From: CAVUAT01 sp963739545
Lineage (GTDB): Bacteria > Actinomycetota > Thermoleophilia > Solirubrobacterales > 70-9
Assembly (NCBI GenBank): GCA_963739545.1
Contig: CAVUAT010000014.1
Coordinates: 1,116,001 to 1,180,000, forward strand
Length of the DNA stretch: 64,000 bases
Reading direction: 5' to 3'
The position numbers and the translations under genes were made by a program. The number at the start of each line of letters is the position of its first letter. Positions within the stretch are counted from its first letter, which is position 1. Shown here piece after piece: positions 35,440-44,100 of this stretch. The notes under the pieces are model-generated. The model searched no databases, had not been told where the DNA came from, and saw only the letters and a program-made list of their open reading frames with translations.

Positions 35440-36435
35440 CTAGCCGCCGACCACCGCAGCGCGGCGGGCCTCGACCTCGGCGGCGTGAGCCGAGCGCCAC
35501 TCGACGAGCTCGCGCAGGCCTTCCTTCAGGCCGACCTTCGCATTGAAGCCGATCTCCTTCTCGGCGCGCTCTGTCGAGCCGATGCGGTTCTTGACGAACG
35601 TCTGGCCCTCGGGCTCGTACTGGATGCCCACGTCCGAGCCCGTCACCTCGAGGACCGTCTCGGTGAGCTCCAGGATCGAGGTCCGGATGCCGGTTCCGAC
35701 GTTGTAGAAGGAGTCGGTGGCGTCGGAGCGCATCGCGCAGACGTTGGCGTCCCCGCAATCCCCGACGTAGACGAAGTCGTAGGCCTGGCTGCCGTCGCCG
35801 TAGATCGTGAGCGGGTCGCCGCGGTCGATCGCGTCGAGCATCTTCATGATCACGGCGATGTAGGCACCGCGGTAGTCCTGGCGCGGGCCGTAGACGTTCA
35901 TGTACCGCATGCCCGCATAGTCGAGGCCGTAGCGGTGGTGGTAGGCGCGGGCCATCGCCTCGCCGGCGATCTTGGTGGCGCCGTAGAAGTTCTCGTTGTT
36001 GAACGGGTGGTCCTCGGTCATGGGCTCCTCGACAGCGTCGCCGTAGACCGAGGCCGAGGACGAGTAGACGAGCCGGCCGACGTCGTTGGCGACGCACGCC
36101 TGGAGCACGTTGAACGTGCCGCGCACGTTCACTTCGAATGCCGACTCCGGGTACTCCTGGCAGTGCAGGAGCCACAGCGCCGCCAGGTGGAAGACGCCGT
36201 CGGCGTCCTTCAGCGCCGCGTCGAGGATGTCGGTGCGCAGGACGTCGCCGCCGAGCTCGAACACAGACGCGCGGTCGTCACCCAGAGCTCGCGCGATATT
36301 CCCCTCGCTGCCGCGGCTGAAGTTGTCGAAGATCACCACCTCGCCGACGTCCTCGCGCAACAGGGAGTCGACGACGTGCGAGCCGATCAGCCCGCCGCCG
36401 CCGATCACGACGAATCTCTTTCCACGGATTTCCAT
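35440..36435 (-). CDS. UDP-glucose 4-epimerase-like extended SDR
   Basis: A 331-residue SDR with a glycine loop VIGGGGLIGSHVVD, catalytic SSSASVYG, YGATK, and the nucleotide-sugar box RYMNVYGPRQDYRGAYIAVI, then the YDFVYVGD motif. It resembles UDP-glucose or UDP-glucuronate 4-epimerases. ATG at 36435 gives the normal N-terminus. It is divergent from the SDR at 36545; the 109-bp gap must hold promoters for both, but no strong consensus was seen. Confidence 0.88.
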   Translation of the reverse strand: MEIRGKRFVVIGGGGLIGSHVVDSLLREDVGEVVIFDNFSRGSEGNIARALGDDRASVFELGGDVLRTDILDAALKDADGVFHLAALWLLHCQEYPESAFEVNVRGTFNVLQACVANDVGRLVYSSSASVYGDAVEEPMTEDHPFNNENFYGATKIAGEAMARAYHHRYGLDYAGMRYMNVYGPRQDYRGAYIAVIMKMLDAIDRGDPLTIYGDGSQAYDFVYVGDCGDANVCAMRSDATDSFYNVGTGIRTSILELTETVLEVTGSDVGIQYEPEGQTFVKNRIGSTERAEKEIGFNAKVGLKEGLRELVEWRSAHAAEVEARRAAVVGG

Positions 36436-36544
36436 AGGCGAGCGCACGGGGGCCGCGCGCGATCGGACAGCATAGGACGCTACTCTCGCCTGTCGCTCCC
36501 GGCCCGTAGCGCGGGCGTGCCTCTCCACGAAAGGAACCACCCAG

Positions 36545-37486
36545 ATGAAGGTCCTGATCACCGGCGGTGCCGGCTTCCTCGGCTCCCACCTCGCCGACCG
36601 ACTGCTCAATGAGGGCAACGAGGTCCTCGTGCTCGACAACTACGAGACCGGCCGCCGCGAGAACCTGGCCGACCGGGAGGGACTGACCGTGGTCGAGGGC
36701 ACGATCGCCGAGCGCGCCGAAGTAGACAAGGCGTTCAAGGACTTCAACCCCGACGTGGTCGCCCACGCCGCCTGTTCCTATGCGGACGGCGAGGCCTGGG
36801 AGCACGACGTGATGACCAACGCGATGGGAACGGTCAACGTCGTCCGCGCCTCGCAGGAGGCTGACGTCGCCCGCATCGTCTACTTCCAGACGGGCCTGGC
36901 CTACGGCATCCGCCCCTCGGAGCAGCCGGTCACGCTCAGTCACGCCCAGCCGGGCGAATCGAGCTACGCGATCACCAAGACCACGGGCGAGAGCTATGTG
37001 GCGATGTCCGGGATCGACTGGGTCTCGTTCCGCCTAGCCAACATCTACGGTCCGCGCAACCTCTCGGGGCCACCGCCCACCTTCTTCAAGCGCCTGAACG
37101 AGGGCCAGCCGGTGTTCGTCGTCGACTCCCGCCGCGACTACACCTATGTCAGCGAGCTGGTCGACCTGCTGATGATGGGCATCAAGGGCACCGGCTCGGG
37201 CCCGTACAACGTCGGCTCGGGCAAGGACCGGCCGATCAAGGACCTGTTCGACGTGATCGTCGATGCGATGGGCGTGGAACTCGAGGAGGAGGTCGAGGTT
37301 CGCCCCCGTACCGCCGACGACGCCCCGACCCTGCTGCTCGACCCCTCCAAGACCAAGGAGGACTTCGGCTGGGAGCAGAAGATCCAGCTCGAGGAGGGCA
37401 TCCCCGAGACAGTCGCCTGGTACCGCGAGCACGGCGTGGGCGAGACCTACACGCACCTGAAGGCCGACGAGCTCAAGGTCAAGTAG
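36545..37486 (+). CDS. NAD-dependent sugar epimerase/dehydratase (extended SDR), copy 2
   Basis: A 313-residue SDR with TGGAGFLGSHLADRLL, FQTGLAYG, SYAITK, RLANIYGPRNLSGPPPTFF and the ending GVGETYTHLKADELKV. It is a close paralogue of the gene at 23731-24681, apparently from a duplication within the locus. GAAAGGA sits about 10 bases before the ATG, a good ribosome site. It leads a tightly spaced run of SDR genes (4 bases to the next). Confidence 0.9.
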   Translation: MKVLITGGAGFLGSHLADRLLNEGNEVLVLDNYETGRRENLADREGLTVVEGTIAERAEVDKAFKDFNPDVVAHAACSYADGEAWEHDVMTNAMGTVNVVRASQEADVARIVYFQTGLAYGIRPSEQPVTLSHAQPGESSYAITKTTGESYVAMSGIDWVSFRLANIYGPRNLSGPPPTFFKRLNEGQPVFVVDSRRDYTYVSELVDLLMMGIKGTGSGPYNVGSGKDRPIKDLFDVIVDAMGVELEEEVEVRPRTADDAPTLLLDPSKTKEDFGWEQKIQLEEGIPETVAWYREHGVGETYTHLKADELKVK

Positions 37487-37490
37487 GCCC

Positions 37491-38558
37491 GTGAGCGAGC
37501 TCAAGGGGAGCAGGACCCTGGTCGTAGGCGGCGCCGGGTTCGTCGGTTCTAACCTTGTCAAGGCGCTGCTCGACGAGGGTGTCAGCGAGGTACTGGTCGT
37601 TGACAACCTGCTCTCGGCCGAGCGCGAGAACATCCCAGCCGACGGCAGGGTCACCTTCGTCGAGGGCTCGATCACCGACGACGAGGTGCTCGCCGGGCTG
37701 CCGGCCGACCGCGACTTCGTCTGGCACCTCTCGACCTTTCATGGGAACCAGAGCTCGATCGAGTTCCCGCTCGACGACCACGAGAACAACACTCTGACGA
37801 CGCTCAAGCTCTACGAGCGCTTGGTGGACTTCGACGGGATCACGAAGATCGTCTACTCGTCCTCGGGCGGCACCGTCGCTCCGAAGACCTTCGACGACGC
37901 CACCGCCACCGCCGAGGACCAGCCCGTCTCGATGCATCTGGACAGCCCGTACCAGATCTCCAAGATCGTGGGCGAGTTCTACTCCAACTACTACTCCAAC
38001 CGCCACGGTCTGCCGGTGTCGATGGTCCGCTTCCAGAACGTCTACGGCCCGGGCGAATTGCTGGGCGCCGGGCGCTGGCGCGGCTCCAACACAGTGTGGC
38101 GAAACGTGACGCCGACCTTCGTCTACAAAGCCCTCAAAGGGGAGGCGATCCCGGTCCAGAACGGCGGCGTCGCGACTCGTGACTTCATCTACGTCGGCGA
38201 CATCGCTCGCGGCCTGATCGCGACCGCGCTGCGGGGCGAACCGGCCAACGTCTACAACATGGCGAGCGGTACGGAGACCACGATCCTCGAGCTCGCCGAG
38301 ACCATCGTCGACCTCGCCGGAGGCGACGCCGAGATCGAGCTCGCGCCGGCTCGCGAGTGGGATCATTCCGGGAAGCGCTTCGGCGACCCCAAGCGCGCCC
38401 GCGAGGAGCTCGGCTTCGAGGCCGCGATGCCCCTACGCAACGGCCTCGAGCAGACTGTCACCTGGACCCGCGACAACCTCGAGTGGATCGAGAGCTGCAT
38501 CGAGCGCCACCGGTCGGCCCTCGAGGCGTTCGAGCCCGGGAAGTCCCAGGTCGCCTGA
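37491..38558 (+). CDS. NAD-dependent sugar epimerase (extended SDR)
   Basis: A 355-residue SDR with VVGGAGFVGSNLVKALL, KIVYSSSGGTVAP, the YxxxK motif SPYQISK, RFQNVYGPGELLG and RDFIYVGD. It is longer than its neighbours through a segment around GAGRWRGSNTVWRNV between the catalytic and sugar-binding parts. Members of this group are nucleotide-sugar 4-epimerases or 4,6-dehydratases. Start GTG at 37491; only 2 bases separate its stop from the next ATG. Confidence 0.88.
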   Translation: MSELKGSRTLVVGGAGFVGSNLVKALLDEGVSEVLVVDNLLSAERENIPADGRVTFVEGSITDDEVLAGLPADRDFVWHLSTFHGNQSSIEFPLDDHENNTLTTLKLYERLVDFDGITKIVYSSSGGTVAPKTFDDATATAEDQPVSMHLDSPYQISKIVGEFYSNYYSNRHGLPVSMVRFQNVYGPGELLGAGRWRGSNTVWRNVTPTFVYKALKGEAIPVQNGGVATRDFIYVGDIARGLIATALRGEPANVYNMASGTETTILELAETIVDLAGGDAEIELAPAREWDHSGKRFGDPKRAREELGFEAAMPLRNGLEQTVTWTRDNLEWIESCIERHRSALEAFEPGKSQVA

Positions 38559-38560
38559 GC

Positions 38561-39556
38561 ATGAAGGCGCTCCTCACAGGCGGCGCGGGCTTCATCGGCT
38601 CACACCTCTCCGACTCGCTGCTCGCTCGCGGGTGGGAGGTCGTGTCCGTGGACGACCTCAGCAAGGGGCGTCGCGAGGTGATCGAGCACAACCTCGGGCG
38701 CGACGGGTTCGAGTTCGTCGAGATGGACTGCCGCGATCAGGATCGCCTCGCCGAGCTCGGCGGTGGCACGGACGTCGTCGTCCACCTGGCGGCGACGAAG
38801 ATCCCGCGGGACGGCAACAGGCTCGGCAACGTCATCACCAATCTCGAAGGCGGTCGCTCGGCGCTCGAGGCCGCGCGGCGCAACGGGTCGCGCTACGTGC
38901 TCGCGTCGACCTCGGACGTATACGGCAACCGCCCCGACCTTCCGTTCACCGAGGACGGCATCACCGTCAGCGGCCCGAGCACCGTGGCTCGCTGGGCATA
39001 CGGCGTCGGCAAGCTCGCCGACGAGCACATGGCCTGGGGCTACAACGAGGAGTACGGCCTCGAGACCTGCGTCCTCCGGTTCTTCGGCAGCTATGGCGAG
39101 CGCCAGTACCTCAACTGGTGGGGTGGCCCGCAGGGCCCGTTCCTGAAGGCGATCAGCGACGGGACGCCGATCACCGTCCACGGCGACGGCAGCCAGACCC
39201 GGTGTTTCACGCACATCGACGACATGGCGGAAGCGACCGCCCGCGCCGTCGAGCGCCCCGAAGTGAACGGCGAGATCATCAACATCGGCAACGACGAGGA
39301 GATCTCGATCCTGGGGCTCGCGCAGCTGATGCACCGGCTCTCGGGCGTCGAGGGGGCGCCGAACATCGAGTTGATCCCCTACGAGAAGGTCGCGGCGGGC
39401 GCCTACCAGGACGTCCACAAGCGCATGCCCGACCTGACGAAGCAGCGCGAGATCCTCGGCTTCGAGCCCCAGGTCTCGCTGGAGGAGGGCGTGACCCGCC
39501 TCTGGACGTGGTACCGCCAGCTGGACAGGCGGGACGAAGGTGTCCCCGCAGCCTGA
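38561..39556 (+). CDS. NAD-dependent sugar epimerase (extended SDR)
   Basis: A 331-residue SDR with LTGGAGFIGSHLSDSLL, the catalytic LASTSDVYGNRPDLPFTE, AYGVGK (YxxxK), RFFGSYGERQYLNWWGG and TRCFTHIDD. It has the layout of UDP-glucuronate decarboxylase or UDP-glucose 4-epimerase relatives. It overlaps the following glycosyltransferase-like gene by 17 bases, so all are probably one transcript with 36545-42988. Confidence 0.9.
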   Translation: MKALLTGGAGFIGSHLSDSLLARGWEVVSVDDLSKGRREVIEHNLGRDGFEFVEMDCRDQDRLAELGGGTDVVVHLAATKIPRDGNRLGNVITNLEGGRSALEAARRNGSRYVLASTSDVYGNRPDLPFTEDGITVSGPSTVARWAYGVGKLADEHMAWGYNEEYGLETCVLRFFGSYGERQYLNWWGGPQGPFLKAISDGTPITVHGDGSQTRCFTHIDDMAEATARAVERPEVNGEIINIGNDEEISILGLAQLMHRLSGVEGAPNIELIPYEKVAAGAYQDVHKRMPDLTKQREILGFEPQVSLEEGVTRLWTWYRQLDRRDEGVPAA

Positions 39557-40859
39557 TCCGGGCACGGGGCGAAACGCGAGCGGTCTCCTGCTGCTCTACA
39601 ACCGCCCTGCGCTCTTCAAGGACGCCTCGACGATCACCGATCACATCGACGCGTTCGGGCGATTTTCGCGGTTCCGCGTCCACAAGGTCAACACCGACGG
39701 CGGCTTCCCCAAGACGCTTGCGGGACTGCGATTCGACGCGATCGTCCTCCATTACTCCGTCTTCGCGAGCGGCCCCCACCCATACCTGATCGGGGAGCCG
39801 TTCCTCGAGTACCTCGCGGCGGCCGGCGACAGCTACAAGGTTGCCTTCTTCCAGGACGAGCACGAGTACTGCGTCCGGCGCTTTGAGTTCCTCGACAGGT
39901 ATTCGATCGACTGCGTCTACACCTGCTTCCAGCCCCAGTACTTCGAGGCGAGCTACGGCACCTACACGCGGGTCCCCAAGCTGGTCAGCCACGTCCCTGC
40001 CTACGTCAGTCCAGAAATGGTGAAGGCGGCGGACCGCTTGCAGAAGCCCGACGCGGGCCGTTCGATCGACGTCGGCTACCGCACCCGGCCCACCCCGCCG
40101 TACTTCGGGCGCGGGGGGATGGAGAAGGTCGAGATCGGCGAGCGGTTCGCCGAGCGCGCCGCGGGCTCGGGCCTGGCGCTCGACATCAGCGCACGCGAGG
40201 AGGACCGCCTCTACGGCGAGGACTGGTACCGCTTCACGGCCGAGTGCCGCGGGATGCTGGGGACCGAGTCCGGCGTCTCGTGCAGCGACCTCGAGGACGA
40301 GGTGCGGACCGAGTACCTGGAGCTCTCGAAGAACGGCCGCGCCGTGACCATCGAGGACCTCGAGAAGGGCGCCCTCGGCCGGTGGGACTGGAAGGTCCCG
40401 CTGCGGACCACGAGCGCCCGCCACTTCGAGGCGGCCGCCATGCGGGTGTGCCAGGTGATGTACGAGGGCGAGTACTCCGGTGTGCTGAGGCCGATGGAGC
40501 ATTACATCCCGCTGCGCAAGGACCTCTCGGACTTCGATGAGGCGCTGGCGCGCTTTCGCGACCCCGACGTCCGCCGCGAGATCACCGACAACGCCCACCG
40601 CGACCTGATCGCCTCCGGCGAGCACAGCTACGAGCGCTTCATCGCGGGGTTCGACCGGACGCTGGGCGAGGCCGGGCTGATGCCGGCGCCCGAAGGCGCT
40701 CCGGTTCCGGCTATCCGCGGCCGCCCGGCGACAGGCCTCGCCTACCGGTATGTCGCCGGAGCGTCGCTGTGGCTCCGACACCGTGGCCCGCGGCTGTGGA
40801 AGCTGATCTGGAACGTGTCCCGGCCGCCGCTCAACCTCCTGCGGAGGATCCGTGGCTGA
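39540..40859 (+). CDS. putative glycosyltransferase, paralogue A of a three-member family
   Basis: A 439-residue soluble protein (start GTG at 39540). No clear named family is recognisable, but the layout suggests a GT-B-like glycosyltransferase. It shares with its neighbours a QDE motif (FFQDEHEYC), an IDVGYR strand, ALDIS, the EDWYRF segment, LGTESGVSC, the MYEGEYSG and HYIPLRKDLSD box, and the NAHRDLIASG helix. The C-terminal basic, tryptophan-rich stretch (WLRHRGPRLWKLIW) may bind membranes. It lies directly between SDR genes and paralogue B (8-base overlap). Confidence 0.6.
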   Translation: MSPQPDPGTGRNASGLLLLYNRPALFKDASTITDHIDAFGRFSRFRVHKVNTDGGFPKTLAGLRFDAIVLHYSVFASGPHPYLIGEPFLEYLAAAGDSYKVAFFQDEHEYCVRRFEFLDRYSIDCVYTCFQPQYFEASYGTYTRVPKLVSHVPAYVSPEMVKAADRLQKPDAGRSIDVGYRTRPTPPYFGRGGMEKVEIGERFAERAAGSGLALDISAREEDRLYGEDWYRFTAECRGMLGTESGVSCSDLEDEVRTEYLELSKNGRAVTIEDLEKGALGRWDWKVPLRTTSARHFEAAAMRVCQVMYEGEYSGVLRPMEHYIPLRKDLSDFDEALARFRDPDVRREITDNAHRDLIASGEHSYERFIAGFDRTLGEAGLMPAPEGAPVPAIRGRPATGLAYRYVAGASLWLRHRGPRLWKLIWNVSRPPLNLLRRIRG

Positions 40860-42162
40860 CGGAGTCCTTTTCGTCTACCACCGTCCGACCCGCCGCCAGT
40901 TCGTCGACGCGGCGAACGTCGACGAGAACATCGCGGCCTTCCCGAGGCACTCCAAGTTCCAGGTCTGGGGACTGAACACGGACATTGGCACCCCGCCGCG
41001 GCTGCCTAGGCTCGAGTTCGACGCGGTCGTCATCCACTACTCGGTCTTCCTGCCGCTGGAGCGGGGCTACCTGCTCGGCGACGACCTGCTGGGATGGCTG
41101 GACCGGTCGAGCGCATACAAGATCGCCACGTTCCAGGACGAGCACCATTACTGCGGCAGGAGGTTCGCGTTCCTGAACGACCACGGGATCGATTGCGTCT
41201 ACACGATGCTCGAGCCGCCCCACGCCGAGCAGGTGTACCGCGAGAACACGAAGGCCTCGCGGATCGTCAGCAACTTTCCGGCTTACGTCGGGCCCGAGCT
41301 ACTCGAGACCGCGGACCGCTTCGCGAAGCCCGACGCCGAGCGCACGCTCGACATCGGCTACCGCGGGCGCCCCATGCCCGCCTACATGGGGGCCGGGGCC
41401 CAAGAGAAGAGCGAGATCGGCGACCGCTTCGCCGAGCTCGCGGCGGCCAGCGGCCTGTCGCTCGACATCGGCACCGGAGAGGAGGACCGCCTCTACGGGG
41501 ACGACTGGAATCGGTTCGTCGGAAACTCGAAGGGAACGCTCGGGGTCGAGTCCGGCGTCTCGTGCTTCGACCTGCACGACGAGGTCCGGGCGCAGTGGGA
41601 GGCCCTCGCCGCCGACGGCCACGAGCCGACGGTCGCCGAGATGCAGGACGGGGCCCTCGGAGAGTGGGACTGGAAGATCCCCTACCGGACGATCAGCCCG
41701 AGAAACTTCGAGGCCGCGGCGATGCGGATGTGCCAGATCCTCTACGAGGGGCACTACTCCGGGGTGATGGAGCCGATGGTGCACTACATCCCCCTGAAGA
41801 AGGACTTCTCGAACCTCGGCGAGGCGCTCGAGCGCTTCCGCGACGACGACGTGCGCCGTGGGCTGACCGAGAACGCGCACCGCGATCTGATCGCCTCGAA
41901 CGCCTACGGCTACCAGCGCCTGGTCGAAGGCTTCGACGACGTGCTGAGCGAGGCGGGCCTGGTCCCGAAGCGCTCCGCCTCGGAGCTGGCCGCGGTCGGC
42001 CGCCGCCTGAAGCCCGCGCTGCGTGACCGGGTGACTGGCTGGATCGACTACCGCTCGGCGAAGCTGAAGCTCGAGCACCCGCGGGTGTGGAACTGGATCT
42101 GGATCGCCAGCCGCCCTGTGTTCGTCCCGCTTCGCGCACTCCAGCGGCTGGTCCGCGGTTAG
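40852..42162 (+). CDS. putative glycosyltransferase, paralogue B of a three-member family
   Basis: A 436-residue close relative of the preceding protein (start GTG at 40852). Matching blocks are TFQDEHHYCGRRF, LDIGYRGRPMPAYMG, SGLSLDIGTGEEDRLYGDDW, LGVESGVSCFDLHDEVR, the WDWKIPYRTISPRNFEAAAM box, HYIPLKKDFSNL and NAHRDLIASN. Both end with a similar basic aromatic tail (RVWNWIWIASRP). A tandem duplication is the simplest explanation. The reaction is unassigned; the locus suggests sugar transfer to a growing glycan. Confidence 0.6.
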   Translation: MADGVLFVYHRPTRRQFVDAANVDENIAAFPRHSKFQVWGLNTDIGTPPRLPRLEFDAVVIHYSVFLPLERGYLLGDDLLGWLDRSSAYKIATFQDEHHYCGRRFAFLNDHGIDCVYTMLEPPHAEQVYRENTKASRIVSNFPAYVGPELLETADRFAKPDAERTLDIGYRGRPMPAYMGAGAQEKSEIGDRFAELAAASGLSLDIGTGEEDRLYGDDWNRFVGNSKGTLGVESGVSCFDLHDEVRAQWEALAADGHEPTVAEMQDGALGEWDWKIPYRTISPRNFEAAAMRMCQILYEGHYSGVMEPMVHYIPLKKDFSNLGEALERFRDDDVRRGLTENAHRDLIASNAYGYQRLVEGFDDVLSEAGLVPKRSASELAAVGRRLKPALRDRVTGWIDYRSAKLKLEHPRVWNWIWIASRPVFVPLRALQRLVRG

Positions 42163-42172
42163 CCTGCCGACG

Positions 42173-42988
42173 ATGGAGCGCCAGTCCGATATCGACGCAG
42201 CCAACGCCGGCTTCTGGGACGAGCTGTGCGGCTCGACCCTCGCCCGGTCCCTCGGAATCGAATCCGCGACCCCCGAAAACCTGGCGCGCTTCGACGAGGC
42301 CTACCTCGAGGCCTACCCCTACCTGACGGGTTACCTGCCCGCCGCGGGGACGCGCGGGAGCCGCCTGCTCGAGATCGGCCTCGGGTACGGGACGGTCAGC
42401 CAGATCCTCGCCGAGCGGGGCTTCGACTACCACGGCCTCGACATCGCGCAGGGCCCGGTTGAGATGGTCCGCCAGCGCCTTCGCTACCTCGGGGTCGAGG
42501 ACGCCGAGGAGCAGGTGATTGCCCACTCGGTCCTCGACATGCCGCACCCGCCTGAGAGCTTTGACGATGTCGTCACGATCGGCTGCCTTCACCACACCGG
42601 CGACCTGAAGCAGGCCGTGGAGCAGGTGCACACCGTCCTGAAGCCCGGCGGCCGGGCCCTGGTGATGGTCTACAACAAGAACTCGTACCGGCGGGTCAAG
42701 ATGGCCGCCGGCCGCATTCCCGAGCGGATCCGCGGCAACGGTGACGACGCCGACGAGGGGATGCGCCACGCCTACGACCACAACACCGAGGGCGAGACGG
42801 CCCCCGCGACCGAGTACACGTCGGTGCGAGGAGCGAAGGAACTGTTCGGGGCGTTCTCATCGGTGTCGGTCCGCCGCGAGAACTTCGATTACACGAACTT
42901 CAGGGGCAGGCCGATCAGCCGCGACCTGCTGCTCGGCGTGCCGGCGCACCGCGCCGGCCTCGACCTCTACATTCAGGCGACGAAGTAG
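42173..42988 (+). CDS. class I SAM-dependent methyltransferase
   Basis: A 271-residue methyltransferase. SAM motif I is LLEIGLGYGTVSQILAERG, then the acidic HGLDIAQGPVEM, motif FDDVVTIGCLHHTGDL and VLKPGGRALVMVYN. The C-terminal region contains EYTSVRGAKELFGAF. Its relatives in glycan clusters probably methylate a sugar. It follows paralogue B by 10 bases and ends next to the convergent oxidoreductase. Confidence 0.85.
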   Translation: MERQSDIDAANAGFWDELCGSTLARSLGIESATPENLARFDEAYLEAYPYLTGYLPAAGTRGSRLLEIGLGYGTVSQILAERGFDYHGLDIAQGPVEMVRQRLRYLGVEDAEEQVIAHSVLDMPHPPESFDDVVTIGCLHHTGDLKQAVEQVHTVLKPGGRALVMVYNKNSYRRVKMAAGRIPERIRGNGDDADEGMRHAYDHNTEGETAPATEYTSVRGAKELFGAFSSVSVRRENFDYTNFRGRPISRDLLLGVPAHRAGLDLYIQATK

Positions 42989-44045
42989 CTAGGCGCTGAC
43001 CGCGGGCTCGCCCACGGGCTGCGGCGCGCCGCCGGCGTCGAGCGAGGCCTGGAGCGCCTCGAGCACCCGGACCACCCGGGCGCCGTTGTGGCCGTCCGAG
43101 CGCGGGGTCGTCACCCTCGCGCACGCAGTCGACGAAGTGCTCGCACTCGATCCGAAGCGGCTCCTGGCTCGGGACCGGCGGGCTCGAGACCATGCCCGAG
43201 CGGGTCACGTACTCGCGGTCGCCGAACGAGCTCTCCTGCGGGTCGAAGCCCTTGTCGTAGATCGTCAGCTTTCGGTCCATGTCCATGTCGTCGAGCGTCG
43301 CCATCTTCTGCGAGCCGACGACGGTGATCTTGCGCGCCTTGTGGGGGTCGAGCCAGCTCAGGTGCAGGTGGCCCGCCATCCCCGACGGGAACTGGAGGTA
43401 GCCGAAGACGACGTCCTCGACGCCCTCCTGGATGTAGGCCTGCCCGCGGGCCGAGGCCTCGACGGGGAGCTCCCCGGCGAGGGAGAGCAGGACCGAGACG
43501 TCGTGGGCGCCGAGACTCCACAGGGCGTTCTCGTCCGCGCGGATCCGGCCCAGGTTCAGGCGCTGGCCGTAGATGTAGCGCACGTCCCCGAGCTCGCCGG
43601 ACTCGATCATCTCGCGCAGCTGGTTGATCGCGGGGTGGTACTCGAGAAGGTGGCCGACCATCAGCACCCGATCGTGCTCGGCGGCGGTCGCAACGAGGTC
43701 CTCCGCGTCGCCGACGTTCTGCGCCAGCGGCTTCTCGACGAAGCAGTGCTTGCCGGCCTCGAGAGCGCGTTTGGCGAGTGGCGCGTGCGTCGGAACGGGC
43801 GAGGTGATCGCGATCGCGTCCAGGGTTTCGTCCGCGAGGAGGTCCTCGAGCTCGGCCGTGAAGGTCGTGTCGGGGTACGCGCCCTGCCATTTGCTGCGCA
43901 TCGCCTCGTCTGCGTCGCAGATCCAGGCGAGCTCGCAGCCCTCGATCGCGTGCAGGTTTCGGGCGATGTTCGGTCCCCAGTAGCCGATCCCGACCATGCC
44001 GATGCGGATGGGCTCAGGCACGGGTTTCTCGCTCAGGCAATCCAT
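42989..44045 (-). pseudogene. Gfo/Idh/MocA oxidoreductase with a frameshift near the 3' end
   Basis: An NAD-dependent sugar oxidoreductase. The Rossmann start RIGMVGIGYWGPNIARNL, the EKPLAQN lysine motif and the long beta-sheet domain are intact to ECEHFVDCVREGD. At about 43106-43113 one extra base throws the frame off. Skipping it restores TPRSDGHNGARVVRVLEALQASLD to a TAG stop at 42989, the ending expected of the family. Such enzymes oxidise UDP-GlcNAc or UDP-GlcNAcA at C3 and pair with DegT aminotransferases. Either the frameshift disables the gene or it is a sequencing error. The start ATG 44045 is uncertain; a GTG at 44021 is possible. Confidence 0.8.
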
Positions 44046-44100
44046 GGACCGGGCCAGTGTAGGGAGAGTTGCCAGAGCCAGACGTATGCTGGCGCCCGCC

